Origin: Castor canadensis
Taxonomy: Eukaryota > Chordata > Mammalia > Rodentia > Castoridae
Length of the DNA stretch: 64,000 bases
NCBI RefSeq assembly: GCF_047511655.1
Contig: NC_133405.1
Span: 93,223,598 to 93,287,597, forward strand
Direction of reading: 5' to 3'
Of this stretch, positions 39,958 through 50,760 are shown in pieces. Positions within the stretch are counted from its first letter, which is position 1, and each line of letters opens with the position of its first letter. The position numbers and the translations under genes are program-made. Under the pieces are notes generated by a model. That model saw nothing but the letters and a program-made list of their open reading frames with translations. It was not told the DNA's origin and ran no database searches.

Positions 39958-40482
39958 TCAAAGTTCAATCCCCTTGTTGTGTTTGCCCTTGATCTAATGT
40001 CCGCATATGAGGGAGAACATATGATTTTTGATCACAAGATAAAAGCGAGAGCACACAAGGGAGATATGAGGATAGGTAAGACACCTAAAAAACTAGATAG
40101 CATTTGTTGCCCTCAATGCAGAGAAACTAAAGCAGATACTTTAAAGCAACTGAGGCCAACAGAAGAAGGGGACCAGGAACTAGAGAAAAGGTTAGTTGGA
40201 GAAGAATTAATTTAGAAGGTAACACACATGCAGAGGAAATCAATGCAAGTCAACTCCCTGTATAGCTATCCTTATCTCAACTAGCAAAAACCCTTGTTCC
40301 TTCCTATTATTGCTTATACTCTCTCTTCAACAAAATTAGAGATAACAGCAAAATAGTTTCTGCCGGGTATTGAGGGGGTAGGGGGGGAGGGAGGGGGTGG
40401 GGGGTAAGGGAGGGGGTGTGGGAAGAGGGGAGAAATGACCCAAGCATTGAATGCACATATGTATAATAAAAAATAAATTTAA
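39958..40482 (+). mobile_element. Young L1 3' end with inverted 5' segment (twin priming)
   Basis: 39958 to about 40030 is reverse-oriented L1 (ccccttgttgtgtttgccct, catatgagggagaacatatg). From about 40030 to 40482 is forward L1 3' UTR and tail. The two parts meet in L1 coordinates almost without loss. The perfect 13-bp duplication aaaatgggagtga flanks the whole unit (39945-39957 and 40483-40495). This is the classic product of twin priming. Confidence 0.93.
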
Positions 40483-40495
40483 AAAATGGGAGTGA

Positions 40496-41598
40496 GGTTA
40501 TCTTTACTTGGCAGTGATTTCATTTTCTTTGGGAGTATACCCAGAGGAGGGATTGCAGGGTCAGTCGTATGGTAGTTCTATTTTTAATTTCTTAAGGAGC
40601 TTCGATACTATTTTCCATAATGACTGCACCAGTTTACATTCCTGCCAATAATGTATAGGTGTTCCTTTTTCTTTACACCTTCACCAACACTTGTTATCTT
40701 CTGTCTCTTTGATAATAGATATCCTAACAGATGTTAGGCCATATCTCATAGTGGCTTTGACTTGTGATTCCCTGATGATTAGTGATGTTGAGCACCTTTT
40801 CACGTACCTTTCAGATATTTTTTATGTCATTTTTGCAGAAATGTCTATTTTAGTCCTTTGCCCTATTAAAAATCAGGTTAGATGTTTTCTTGCTACTGAG
40901 TTGTATGAGTTCTTTATAACTCTTGGAAAATAACCCCTTATCTGATATATGGTTTAAAATATTTTTCCCAGCCTATAGGTTACCTTTTAATTTTGTTTAT
41001 TATTTTCTTTGCTGTGCAGAAGTTTTTTAAATTTTTATATGGTCCCATTTATTTATTTTTGCCTTTGTGTAGCCTGAGGTTTTGGTGTGATATCCAAGAA
41101 ATGATTGCCAAGGCTAATGTTAAGAAGCTTTCCCCATGTGTTTTCTTCCAGTGTTATGGTTTCAGAACTCACATTTAGGTCTTTTATCCATATTGAGTTG
41201 ATTTTTGTGCACACAATGCAAGGTAAGAGTTCAGTTTCATTCTGGTGCATATGGATGTCCAGTTTCCTCAGAACCATTTATTGAAGACACCATCCTTTTT
41301 CTATTGCATTTTCCTGGTGCCATTGTCACAAACTAATTGACCATATATGTTTGGACTTGTTTCTGAGGGTTCCATTCTATTCCATTGTCCTATGTGTCTG
41401 TTTTTAAGCAGGTGCCCTACCAGGTGAGCCATGTCCACAGCCCTATATGTCTGTCTTTTTTTTTTATGCCAGGGCCCTATTGTTTTGATTAGTAGAATTT
41501 TGTAATATAATTTTAAATTAGGATGTGAAATGCTTCAAATTTTTCTTTTTCTCAGAATCGCTTTGAATATTCAAGGTCTTTTATAGCAGCATATGACT
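40496..41598 (-). repeat. L1 ORF2 fragment, antisense
   Basis: Blocks gtatacccagaggagggatt, gtagttctatttttaatttc and cctctgtgtagcctgaggtt-like text in antisense L1 order. A short reverse ID fragment lies at about 41406-41446. Confidence 0.7.
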
Positions 41599-41599
41599 T

Positions 41600-42175
41600 T
41601 TAGCCATTTGATCTGGGGCGAGATGGAATCTCGTAGTTTTGATTGGTATTTCCCTGATGGCTAATGATATTAAGCATTTTTCATACATTTGTTGGTCTTT
41701 TGTATTTCTTCTTTGGAGGAGCATTTATTCAGGTCATCTGCCCATTTTTAATTGGATTACTTGTTCATTAAACTATTAAAGATTTTATAGTTTCTTACAT
41801 ATTCTGGTATTAACCCTTTGTTAGATGAATAGTTGGGAAATATGTTCTCCTATTCTGTAGGTTGTTTCTTCACTCTATTAATTGTTTCTGGAATATTATT
41901 CTGCCTTGAGTATGAATGAAATCCTATCATTTGCAGCAAAGTGGGTGGAACTGGAGGACATTATGCTCAATGTGAAATTAGCCAGACACTGAAACACAGT
42001 ATTGCACATTCTCTCACATATGTGGAAGCTAAAAAATTAAAGTTGAATGTAAATAGTGATTAATACAGATTGAGAAGGGTTATGTAAGTGGAGGGTGGGT
42101 AAAGGGAGGCTGGACTTGATCAGCAAATGCTGTATGCATGTGTGAAAATATCACATTTAACCCCATTAAAATGTA
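41600..42175 (+). mobile_element. Older L1 with inverted 5' segment
   Basis: 41600-41884 is reverse ORF2 (gagatggaatctcgtagttt, cctattctgtaggttgtttc). From about 41890 the text is forward ORF2 end (aatattattctgccttgagt, gcagcaaagtgggtggaact) and 3' UTR. Such a head-to-head junction fits twin priming with loss of a few hundred bases at the join, though two separate insertions are possible. Confidence 0.6.
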
Positions 42176-42231
42176 CACTTAATCTGTGCTAATAAAAAGC
42201 TATTTCTCAATTTCTGTGAAGAATGACTGTG

Positions 42232-42453
42232 ATTTTTTTTTACTATACTGGAATTTGAACTCAAGGCCTCATACTTGCTAGGCAGGCACTCTACCACTTG
42301 AGACACTTCTCCAGCCCTTTTTTTGTGTTGGGTATTTTCAAGATAGGGTCTCTCAAACTATTTGCCAGGGCTGGCTTTGAACTGCAATCCTGACCTCTGC
42401 CTCCTGAGTACCTAGGATTACAAATGTGAGGGAGCCACTGGCACCTGGCTGCC
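42232..42453 (-). repeat. Dimeric ID+B1 SINE, full length
   Basis: Reverse dimer: ggaatttgaactcaaggcct, tgctaggcaggcactctacc, caagatagggtctctcaaac, ctgcctcctgagtacctagg. A gagg duplication near its end (gtgagggagcc) is unusual. Confidence 0.9.
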
Positions 42454-43818
42454 ATTGGGATTTTGATAGGGATTACATTGAATGTATATATTGTTTTAGG
42501 TAACATAGACTCTTTTTTGTAGCACTGGGGTTTGAACTCAGGGCCTCATGCTTGCTACCACTTGAGTGGTAGAGCCCATTATTTCTTTTCCAGCTAGGTT
42601 GTTATTTGCATGCAGAAATGGCATGAATTTGCATACATCATCTTTATATCCTGTAACTGTATTGAGTTTATTTTTAAGATCTAATAGGTTTTGGTTTTTT
42701 TTGGTGGAGTCTGGAGTTTTCCACATATCAGATCATGTTATCTGCAATCAAGACAATTTTACTTCCTTCTGATTTGGATGCCTTATTTCTTTTTTTTGCC
42801 TAATTGATCTTCATTGTACTTCCAGTACTATAATGAGTGGAGGTGACAAGAGTAGACAGTAATCATCTTTGCCTCATACCAGATCTTAGTGGAACAGTTT
42901 TCAGTTTCTTTCCATTGATTATGATGCTAAATATTGTTTTTCATTTATGACTTTTATTATGCTGAGTAACATTCCTTCTATTTTTAAACTCTTAAGAGTT
43001 TTCATCAAGAAAGGATGTTACATCAATTAATATGATCATGTAGATTTTTTTCTTTTAGTTTGCTGATATGATGGATCACATTTGCATGTGTTAAACCAGC
43101 CTTGCAGGTCAGCAATAAATCCCATTTGACTTTTCATGTGTTGTTGAGTTTGATTTGCTAATATTTTATTGAGGACTTTTGCATTAATATTCATCAGAGA
43201 TACTGTCCTGTAACTTTTCTTTTCTTTTCTAGTGGTCTTTGGCTAATGTATAAAGTGTGTTAGGAAATACTCCCTCCAGAACTTTTGCAAGAGTTTAAAA
43301 AATATTGATATTGATTCCTCTTTGAAGTTTGGTAAGATTTAGCTGTAAAGTCATTAGATCTGGGCTTTTCTTTTCTTTTTTTTTTTTTAATTTCTTCACT
43401 ATTGGTCTTTTCAGACTTTCTGTTTCTTCCTGATTCAACCTTGGTAGGGTTGCATTTTCCCAGCAATGTGCCCATTTCCTCTAGATTATGATATTTTTGT
43501 TATGTAATTGTTCATAATAGTCCCTTATGATTCTTTTTATTTCTGAGGTGTCTCGGGTACTGTTGCCACTTTAATTTTGGATTTTATGTATTTTAGTCTT
43601 CTCTCTTTTTTCTTATTCTAGTAAAGAGTTTGTTAATTTTATTTTTTTAAATCAATTAGTTCTATTGATTTTTCTATTTTGTATTTGACTTATTTCTGTT
43701 CTGATCTTTATACTTAGAGCTGCTGTTCAGCTGCCTCTAGTGAATTTTTTTTTATTTCAGTTACTATACTTTTCACCTCCAAAATTTCTTTTTGGCTCCT
43801 CCTTTGTGTACTTTCTAT
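42454..43818 (-). repeat. L1 RT-region fragment, antisense
   Basis: Antisense ORF2 RT region: attgggattttgatagggat, tatcagatcatgttatctgc, gtgttaaaccagccttgcag, agatctgggcttttcttttc. A truncated SINE lies at 42512-42577. Confidence 0.75.
42512..42577 (-). repeat. Truncated ID-like SINE with fold-back end
   Basis: Reverse ID start (ggggtttgaactcagggcct) then gcttgctaccacttgagtgg. The sequence ctaccact-tg-agtggtag (42555-42572) is a perfect 8-bp hairpin replacing the normal ID end. Confidence 0.8.
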
Positions 43819-43952
43819 TTTTTTTTGAGACAGGGTCTTCCTATGTAGATTAGGCTGGTTTGGAACCCACTGTGTAGTCCAGGCTGGTCTCAAACTCATA
43901 ATCTTCCTGCCTCAGCCTCCTGAGTGCTGGGATTAAAGGCTAACATGCCCAG
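43819..43952 (-). repeat. B1-like SINE with internal duplication
   Basis: Reverse B1: ttgagacagggtcttcctat, then two copies of a gtag-nn-aggctggt-type unit (43846-43862 and 43872-43890), and gctgggattaaaggct. The internal duplication recalls the 29-bp repeat known in murid B1, but at a different divergence. Confidence 0.8.
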
Positions 43953-45080
43953 AGTAGTTTCTTTTAAATTGGTATTCTCGTCCAGAATATTCCAGATCTC
44001 CTTAGCTCTTTGCCCATGTTTTCCTTTAGCTTTCTGAGCATATTTAAGACAGTTGTCTTAAAGTGTTTTTCTAGTAAATCTGATGTCTGCGCTTGCTTAT
44101 GGGATAGTTTCTATCAATTTATTTTTTTCCTTTAACTGGGCTAGACTTTCCTATTTATTTGTATGCATTGTGATTTTTTTTGTTGAAAACCATACATTTC
44201 AAACTCATAAAATATTAATGCTGTAAATTAGATGCTCCCTTTTCCTCTGAGTTTGTCGATTATTTATTTTTGAAAGCCATAGAATTCTGTTTGCTTAGGG
44301 ACTTTTCTAAACAAATTTTGTTTAGACTGTATTCCTTATGTGTATTCACTGAACTCTCTTTTCCTTAGTTGGTGCTCAGGTAGTATTTTGATAGAGATTA
44401 TCTTAAACATCAAGAGCCAACACTAATACCCCAAAACAAACAAATGAAAACCTCTCAAACCAAAAAACAAATTAAAAAAATTCCAAGAGTAAAAAAACCC
44501 ATCTCCTTATCTTTGTAGAGTCTTTCTGTTCTAGGGCAATATTTACTCAGGCTTGCACTGAGCCTAAGAATCAGTTCATTGTGAAAGCTTTTGGTCTTCT
44601 CACTCTTTTCTGAGCATATGTCTTGCATCAGGCATGCGCATGGCTTTCTAAATTCCACCATATATGTTTTGCTTTTGAAAATCCTAATTTCTCAAGGATA
44701 CTCTCCTCAGCTCTGCTCCCAGCTTTAAGCGGTCTAGTTTATGTTTTGACTGTAATCCTTTCCCTCAGACATCTGCATGTTCCTGTTTTTCTTGAATTGA
44801 TTCTGAGTAATCCTTGCCCTTTTCCAGGTCAATTCTGAGCGAGGTGAGAAATCAATGACTTGTGTCAGTCTTTTTGCTGTTAAGCAAGTTAGAACACACA
44901 CACACACACACAATAATTTGCACATCAAGTCTGCTTTGTTTTCTCCAGATCTAGAGATCAGAGAGCCACATGGGAATGTGGGCTTTCCTATTTAAGACCA
45001 CTAGGAAGGATATGGACAGGAACAAGTGAAAATGTCATAAAGCTTTCCTATTATTTTAAAGTTGCCTTTTCTTTATTCAC
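43953..45080. other. Probable old L1 then unclassified DNA
   Basis: 43980-44300 (tctgagcatatttaagacag, tagtaaatctgatgtctgcg, ttgttgaaaaccatacattt) resembles an old L1 region read in antisense. 44430-45080 is not recognised. A short (AC)n is at 44893-44912. Confidence 0.4.
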
Positions 45081-45235
45081 TGTTTGTTTAGTTGCTATAA
45101 ACCTTTGACAGTTTTCCAGAGTTTTGATAAATTTTGTTCTGTCAGTTTCTGCTTGCATTTCCATGTTTCTGTAGGGAAACAAGAGCTTGGAAGTACCCAC
45201 ATTGTCATTTTGCCTGCATCACTTTTTGTCTTATT

Positions 45236-45330
45236 TCCTTCCTTCCTTCCTTCCTTCCTTTTCTCTCTCTCTCCCCCTCCCTCCCTCCCTTCCTTCCTTT
45301 TCTTTCCCTTTCATTCTTTCTCATTATACT
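45236..45330. repeat. (CTTC)n / CT-rich low-complexity tract
   Basis: Tandem ccttcctt units, then CT and CCCT runs. Overlapping open frames here simply translate the repeat. Confidence 0.9.
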
Positions 45331-45424
45331 TATCATGACTCTGAAATTATATTCTGAGTTTGTTGATTTGCTTATTGTTTATTACCCTTACTAGAACGCT
45401 GCCTCCAAGAGTACAGGGACTGTG

Positions 45425-45780
45425 TCTGCTTTTAAAAAAATAATTAGCATAAATTAATTGTATAAAGGGGTTTCATTGTGACATTTACATATATGCATAT
45501 AATGTACTTTGATCAAATTCACCCATATGTATTATTCTTTCCTAGCCCACCTCTTTCCTCCCCTCTCCTTTGAGCATTTTTGGTGGGGTTCATTATGTGA
45601 TTTTTCATACATGTATATAATGTATTTCAATCATATTCACCCCCCTTGTCACCCTTTCCTTTCTCCCTCCCTGCTCTTACTGGCTCTCCCCCTGTGGTCT
45701 GCCTCGTTTACTATTGTGTCACCTTACAAATGCCATGCTCTGTGCCTACGTGTGTGTTACTATCTATTCTTGTGTGAATG
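45425..45780 (-). repeat. L1 3' UTR fragments, antisense
   Basis: Two related segments, one with ggggtttcattgtgacattt then atgtactttgatcaaattca, the other with gttcattatgtgatttttca then atgtatttcaatcatattca. They are either two short 5'-truncated L1s or an internal 3' UTR duplication. Confidence 0.65.
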
Positions 45781-46314
45781 AATGCTATACCAATAGTTCC
45801 CAGTACTCATCTATGGTCCTGCACAAGTGGCTGACAAAGTTCTTGCCAGTCTGCAGTAAAATGAAGATAAAGAAAACACTGTAGTGAATTTTCCATAAAA
45901 TGTATTTGATTTAAGGTCTTCTCTTTTACTTTATTTAGTTGCTATTTTGTACAGAAACTGAATAAAATATGTGTAAATCAAAGAAATCTGAAATACTATT
46001 TCATGATATTAGGACATTATTCTTAAATTGTAGATGTTCTTTGGTGTCATGATTAATGCTTTTAAAACTAATCCTTTATATTTTTATTTATGGAAAAAAC
46101 GATGTCTGATTTTCTTCAGAGTAATCTGGGATAGAGTGTGCATTGCAGGCATAGATGTAAAAAAATGGCCCATAAATCAATAATTGTTAAATAGGTGATA
46201 GGTACTTAGGGATTCATTAGCTCTTTCTACATTTGTTTACGTTAGAAAAAATTTCATAATAAAAGTTAAGCAAAAAGGTTGGTCTTTTACGCCGAGATTA
46301 TACATAATTGTTCT
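45781..46314. other. Unclassified, possible old repeat
   Basis: No clear consensus. 46200-46280 may be the reverse-complement end of an old LINE-like repeat. Confidence 0.3.
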
Positions 46315-46403
46315 TTCTTTTTCTTTTTTTGGCAGTACTGGATTTGAACTCAGGGCCTCTTGCTTGCTAGGCAGGCACTCTACCACTTTAGCCACACCAT
46401 CAG
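46315..46403 (-). repeat. ID-like SINE
   Basis: Reverse ID monomer: ggcagtactggatttgaact, ttgctaggcaggcactctac, agccacaccatcagc. Confidence 0.85.
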
Positions 46404-47091
46404 CAAATTGTTCCTTCTTTTTGGAAATAATGGTGATAAGAGGCAGCGATTTGTTTTTAGTGTTCTTCCTTGGCAATATTTTATCCATTCCTCACAATTT
46501 TTAAAATGTTGTTTGGTCTGTGAAGTTACACAAACTAGGAATGGGTGTTTTGTCACTCACTCATTTTGCCACAGGTGGCCTTTTCCTCCTTTTAGACAAA
46601 TTCTTACCTACCTTTCAGGTCCTACTTCCTCCTGCAAGTTTGTCCAGTCTTCTCCTTTGTGCTCCCACAGCCTTCCTTTGCTTGTATTTCTGTTTTCTCC
46701 ATCAAATTGGGACTGATTCTTCTCATATAAAACTACAAATATTACTGACAAGATCCTAGGTGCTAGATCCTGTCCTGGACTGGAAATACATGGTGAATTA
46801 GAAAGGGTCCATATTCCTGAGCATTGGCGGTAGAAAATGACAACTTATGTAAAGTCTTAAGCACAGTGTTGGACACGGTGGAAGTGCTCAATAATATTAG
46901 CTATCACCACCACAGCCATCACCACCATGTGAGTTTATAAATATATAGCACATTTTAACTGATAATGCCATCTATTTATCAATCACCCTTACTCCTCAGT
47001 AATGCTTTCAATTTTTCATTAATGCAAACAAATTAACAAGGCTTATACTTGTTTATACAGGCTCCTTACAGTTATTTCAACTTTTAGATCA
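46404..47091 (+). repeat. L2/MIR-like remnants in unclassified DNA
   Basis: 46600-46690 (cctacctttcaggtcctact, cttctcctttgtgctcccac) and 46740-46830 look like L2 in plus orientation. 46855-46905 (taagcacagtgttggacacg, gaagtgctcaataatattag) is the typical MIR/L2 3' end. Confidence 0.55.
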
Positions 47092-47235
47092 AAGGTTCTT
47101 AAAGTGTGGTTCCTAAACCAAGTAGCATTAGCAATGCCCTGGAACTTGTCAGAAACACAAATTCTCAGGCATGTCAAACTTAGTAAATCAGAATCTCTTA
47201 GTACCAGTCCCAGCAATCTGTATTTTAAGTAGCCC
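47092..47235 (-). repeat. MER5A-like hAT DNA transposon fossil
   Basis: Blocks ttcttaaagtgtggttccta, ggaacttgtcagaaacacaa, gtaaatcagaatctcttagt and ctgtattttaagtagccctg are in the order of MER5A, a non-autonomous hAT-Charlie element. Confidence 0.8.
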
Positions 47236-47492
47236 TGTATTTTAAGATGCCCTGCTCTCGGAGTCCTGGGTATGTATCTCTGTAAAAATGGGATTGCCTA
47301 GGCAACAGGATGTGTGCGTTTTAAAGTTTTAATAAGCTGCTGAGATGATCCACACCCCCTTCATCCGACGTCCCCCCCCTTACCCCCTCCCCCGCCGTCT
47401 TGATTACATCAGCCCTGCGTTGGTTCCGCCCTAGTGGGGTGTGCGTGCACACGCAAGCGTCGCCGGGTATCGCGCGACGAGTAGGACGTCCA

Positions 47493-47502
47493 GGGGGCGG
47501 GG
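47493..47502. promoter_or_regulatory. GC box (Sp1-type site)
   Basis: gggggcgggg, 83 bp upstream of the candidate start codon and inside the CpG island. A good match to the Sp/KLF consensus. Confidence 0.6.
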
Positions 47503-47584
47503 TTCATTTCCCACTCACGGACGACGGAGGCCTAAAGGAGTCTAAAAACGGCAGCGTTAATCTAGCTCTTAAGTGGGTGGAACA

Positions 47585-47599
47585 ATGGCGGAACGAAAG
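47585..47599 (+). CDS. Candidate first coding exon (MAERK | GT donor), gene not identified
   Basis: ATG GCG GAA CGA AAG followed by gtgtgc at 47600, giving five codons (MAERK) and an in-phase GT donor of moderate strength. It lies in a CpG island with promoter motifs and has an adequate start context (aacaATGg). Translation past the donor stops quickly, so a spliced short first exon is more likely than a single-exon gene. Cytosolic leucyl-tRNA synthetase (LARS1) is one protein I recall beginning this way, but five residues cannot identify a gene. I see no following exon up to 64000, and the expected neighbour RBM27 is not seen upstream. Alternatives are a non-coding RNA or an unrelated gene. 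Confidence 0.4.
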
Positions 47600-47776
47600 G
47601 TGTGCAACTTTTCTTGGATCCCGCTGTCTGTTAGAACCGCGAGTTTGCCTGCATTTCCCTCTTAATAAGTTACTGTAAAATTCATAGTGAGAACCCCGGA
47701 GCTCGAAGCTCTGCCTTGCCTGCAGCAGGGGTGCCCCAATTGGCCAGTGGTGAGGGCGCATGCGAGCAAATGACAA

Positions 47777-47784
47777 TGACGTAA
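47777..47784. promoter_or_regulatory. CRE-like site
   Basis: tgacgtaa, a variant of the CREB/ATF site, in the downstream part of the CpG island about 180 bp after the candidate exon. Binding is inferred only from the motif. Confidence 0.4.
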
Positions 47785-48060
47785 TTTTGCAGTTCTGAGC
47801 GGGAACGAGGCTTTGGAGTGGGAGGAGGTCCAGAGAGTAACCGGTGGGCTAAGTCCAGGCCAGGCCAGGGCCGAAACGCGTTGTGAGAGATAGGGGGCCC
47901 CAGAGGGAGGCGTCTTGGACACTAGGAGAATGAGGCCCGGGGCTGGGCCCCTGAAAGGGGAAGCCGCTGTCCAGGCGGACATTACAGCCACCCAAGGGCA
48001 AGTAGTCGGGTGGCCGCCAGGGGGTGACCGTGCCTGCACACCTCTGCAGATGGGTTCCAC

Positions 48061-49364
48061 GCAGACTGTCCCATATGTTTTTGAAACGTTTATTTTTATA
48101 CCTGTTACCTTTACTTCCCTGACATCCCACAGCAAATGCATAGTGTTTGATTCACTTTTGAATCACAAGCACGGAAGTGAAGGGCCTGGTACAAAAAGGG
48201 CACAGTTGAAGACTGAAAGAAGAGACTAAATAAATGAATAGCTCAGGGGTATTTATAAATGACCTAAAGAAAATTTAGGCCTTTTTCTCTTCATAGAGAA
48301 GAAAATTTAAATGTCCACTAGCAGATCCTGAGCCCACGCAGTTTTTACATTGTTGCAATCGGAGAGTACACATAACCCTGTATCCTTAGTTACAGCATAA
48401 TAATTTTTCTCTGTTGCTATAGAATCTCCACAGCCGTCATCTCTCGGTAATAGTTGTAGAATGTTCCATCAGACAGCTGTGCCACGGTTCACTTAACCCT
48501 TCTCCTCTTGTTGGATATTAAGACTACTTCCTACTTCTTGATCATCAGAGGAAACAAATAGCCTTGCAGGGGATAATTTTATGTTTAGAGCTTTTCCTAT
48601 TTTGGGATTGGAGGCAGATAGATACTGATTTAGGACAACAACCACCGGGAAAATGCATGAACATTTTTTAGGTTTTTGTCAACCTGGTTTTCTGAAAGGG
48701 ATCATACCCATTGACATCAGAGGCCAAATCCGAAATCAACTCTGGTGACTCCGGGTCTTGCCTGTCTCCAAGCTGGTTTTAATTTTCCTGTCCTGTAGCA
48801 ATGCTCAAGTTTATTATTAGTCTTGACCTTTGGGGCAGGCAAACACACACCAAAGGTTCAGGGACAACTTTAGCAACTGCAACAGCTGACATTATGAGAG
48901 GGTGCAGCTCAGGTTTCATGCTTGAGCAACTGTGTTGGATGAACTTGCCTCCCTGAGACAGAATCTGAGAGGAGGAACAGGTTTGGAAGGGAGCAGATGA
49001 GATCAGTTTTAAATATGTTTAGTTCAAGGTACCTTTGGGACATCTAAAAGGGAGGTATCCAGGAGACAGGCATACATATGGATAAACAAGAGTCTTTGCC
49101 CTTCTCTGAACTCCCAGAGCTCCCTGTCTGAGGATCTCTGCTCAGATTGTCTTTTACCTGGTACTTCTATGGGAGCTCCTTGAGGACAGGATAAGGGCCC
49201 GATTCATTTGTGTATCCCCCTCTTAGTGCGCAGCACACCTAGAAAGCTTTAGAAGTCTGTCTTGTATGAAGGAATTCCATTGATTTTTGCAGTTGCAGTT
49301 CTGATGGGGAGGGGTACTTGGGAAGCATGAGACTGCTTGGAAGGCTTCCTGTAAGAGGTGGCAT
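48061..49364. other. Island flank and unclassified DNA
   Basis: 48061-48240 is the decaying edge of the CpG island. About 48340-48560 contains old antisense L1-like text (atagttgtagaatgttccat, cacggttcacttaaccctt). 49090-49250 has L2/MIR-like text (gctccttgaggacaggataa). If the exon at 47585 is real this is intron 1. Confidence 0.4.
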
Positions 49365-49450
49365 AATGTTAGTGTTGATCATCATGACCATTTGTTGAAC
49401 ACTTATCATGTGCCAGTCACTTTGTTACATTCATTCCTCAAAGAAGCCCC
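49365..49450 (+). repeat. MIR-type fragment
   Basis: catttgttgaacacttatca, tgtgccagtcactttgttac and the following block match the second half of MIR in plus orientation. Confidence 0.75.
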
Positions 49451-49499
49451 TTCTGGCCTGCCATCCTTACACCACAGCTCCCCCTCACCCCTGGCATTT

Positions 49500-49524
49500 G
49501 CGTGTGTGTGTGTGTGTGTGTGTC
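49500..49524. repeat. (GT)n microsatellite
   Basis: Twelve uninterrupted GT units. Confidence 0.95.
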
Positions 49525-50059
49525 CACAGACTCTACTTACAGTTCCTGCCAAATGGTCAAGCAAGGAGTAACAAGGTACCACCCCCTACTTTAGGGTACA
49601 GCACCTGATCCAAGCTTAGTCTCACAACCTGTGATTGTATGGCAAGCTTTAATAGATGAGATGGGCCAATCAGATTGCTCTCTTGGGAATGTGAAATAAG
49701 AGATCCACAAGGGAGTTGCCAGTTAGTTGTGTGGAGCTAAGCTGACAGTTCTAATACACCAGGATGTTGGTTGGGGTGGGGGTGTTATGGACTAGGTTAA
49801 GTGTTTGTTGAATTTCTAGGGGAGCAGTTAAAGGTGGTTTGGCCGAGCAAGAAGCACGGGGTAGATGTACAGAGAGAAACAGACACGTAATGTGGATGAG
49901 TTATATTAACAACAAGGCTGTAGAGCAGAGGCCCATGCCTCATCTAGACATTTCCTGCAGCACCAGGCATAATGAGCTCTATCTGTACTTGACTTCTTGC
50001 CCTTGGATTTCTGCTTCCTGATCAACCTTCACTTGGTTTCTGTTCCTTGCATCCAAAAG
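49525..50059. other. Unclassified sequence
   Basis: No repeat or exon recognised. The stretch 49620-50040 includes text such as tggatttctgcttcctgatc and ccaaaagaaccctaacc that could be an old LTR-type or L1-type fossil, but I cannot place it. Confidence 0.3.
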
Positions 50060-50180
50060 AACCCTAACCAAAACAGCCCTTTACATAGATTAATTTAATT
50101 TGCACTTCGGTCCTTGGAGGTGAGTGTACTTTTCCTCATTTTACAAATGAAGAAACTGAGGCTTAGTGAGATTAACTTGA
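50060..50180 (-). repeat. MIR-type fragment
   Basis: acaaatgaagaaactgaggc, ttagtgagattaacttgact and, before them, cctttacatagattaattta and ttcctcattttac carry the MIR core. Diverged. The core's order reads on the plus strand, so the strand call is uncertain. Confidence 0.7.
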
Positions 50181-50299
50181 CTAAACAATGGGAGTCGGTC
50201 TAGCTGATTCTCTTAATTTATTTTTATAGCATTAATATATTGTTATTTAAAATCTACCACAAGCTTGTTATTTTTAAAAAGGTGAAAGAAAATGCAGAC

Positions 50300-50760
50300 A
50301 TGATCCTATGTGATTTGACTGTCATGAGCTCCTCTGACTCTTCATTTTCTAAGTTCCAGTTACATGGTCCTCTATGGAAACCACCAAGGTTGTTCTTACT
50401 CTTGGTTCTTTGCAGTAAGTGTTCTTTCTTGGAATGTTTTCCCCATTGATTTTCAAGTGGCTAGCTCCTTCATATCATTTAGGTCTCAGATCATTTGTCA
50501 CTTCCTCAGAGAAGCCTTTGCCCAACCACACAACATGAAATCCCCCACCTGTCTTGTTCCCCCTCAGCTCTCTGTCATATCACTGTGGTTTTTCCCACAT
50601 GGACCTTTTCATTGTGTTATTCATTTATGTAATTGCTTATTGTCAGGTTCTCTTTCAAAAATGAGACCAGAGGCTTTACCTTTATTCCCAGGACCTAAGA
50701 CAGTGCTGCTGCATTATAGAGTTCAAATTAATATTTGTTGAATGAATGAATATATAAGCC
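50300..50760 (+). repeat. L2 3' end
   Basis: A clear sense L2: ccattgattttcaagtggct, tcatttaggtctcagatcat, cttcctcagagaagcctttg, and the terminal aatatttgttgaatgaatga at about 50731. One of the best-preserved L2 copies here. Confidence 0.85.

Larger units (their letters stand above)
47345..48060. promoter_or_regulatory. CpG island, candidate promoter
   Basis: The only CpG-dense, GC-rich stretch of the window (for example ggtatcgcgcgacgagtagg and ggacgacggaggcctaaagg). It has a GC box (gggggcgggg, 47493-47502), a CRE-like tgacgtaa (47777-47784), and an ATGGCGG context at 47585 like the YY1 sites found at many start sites. No repeats lie inside. The neighbouring 47 kb upstream are repeat fossils. 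This is the best candidate for a constitutive (housekeeping-type) promoter. Direction appears to be plus because of the short exon at 47585; bidirectional activity cannot be excluded. Confidence 0.75.

Noticed and set aside
47585-47599. Firm naming of the CpG-island gene as LARS1
   Set aside because: Only five residues agree with what I recall, no second exon was found, and the neighbouring gene expected upstream is not visible.
47662-48141. 159-codon minus-strand frame in the CpG island
   Set aside because: GC-rich DNA is depleted of stops; no recognisable domain and no splice support.
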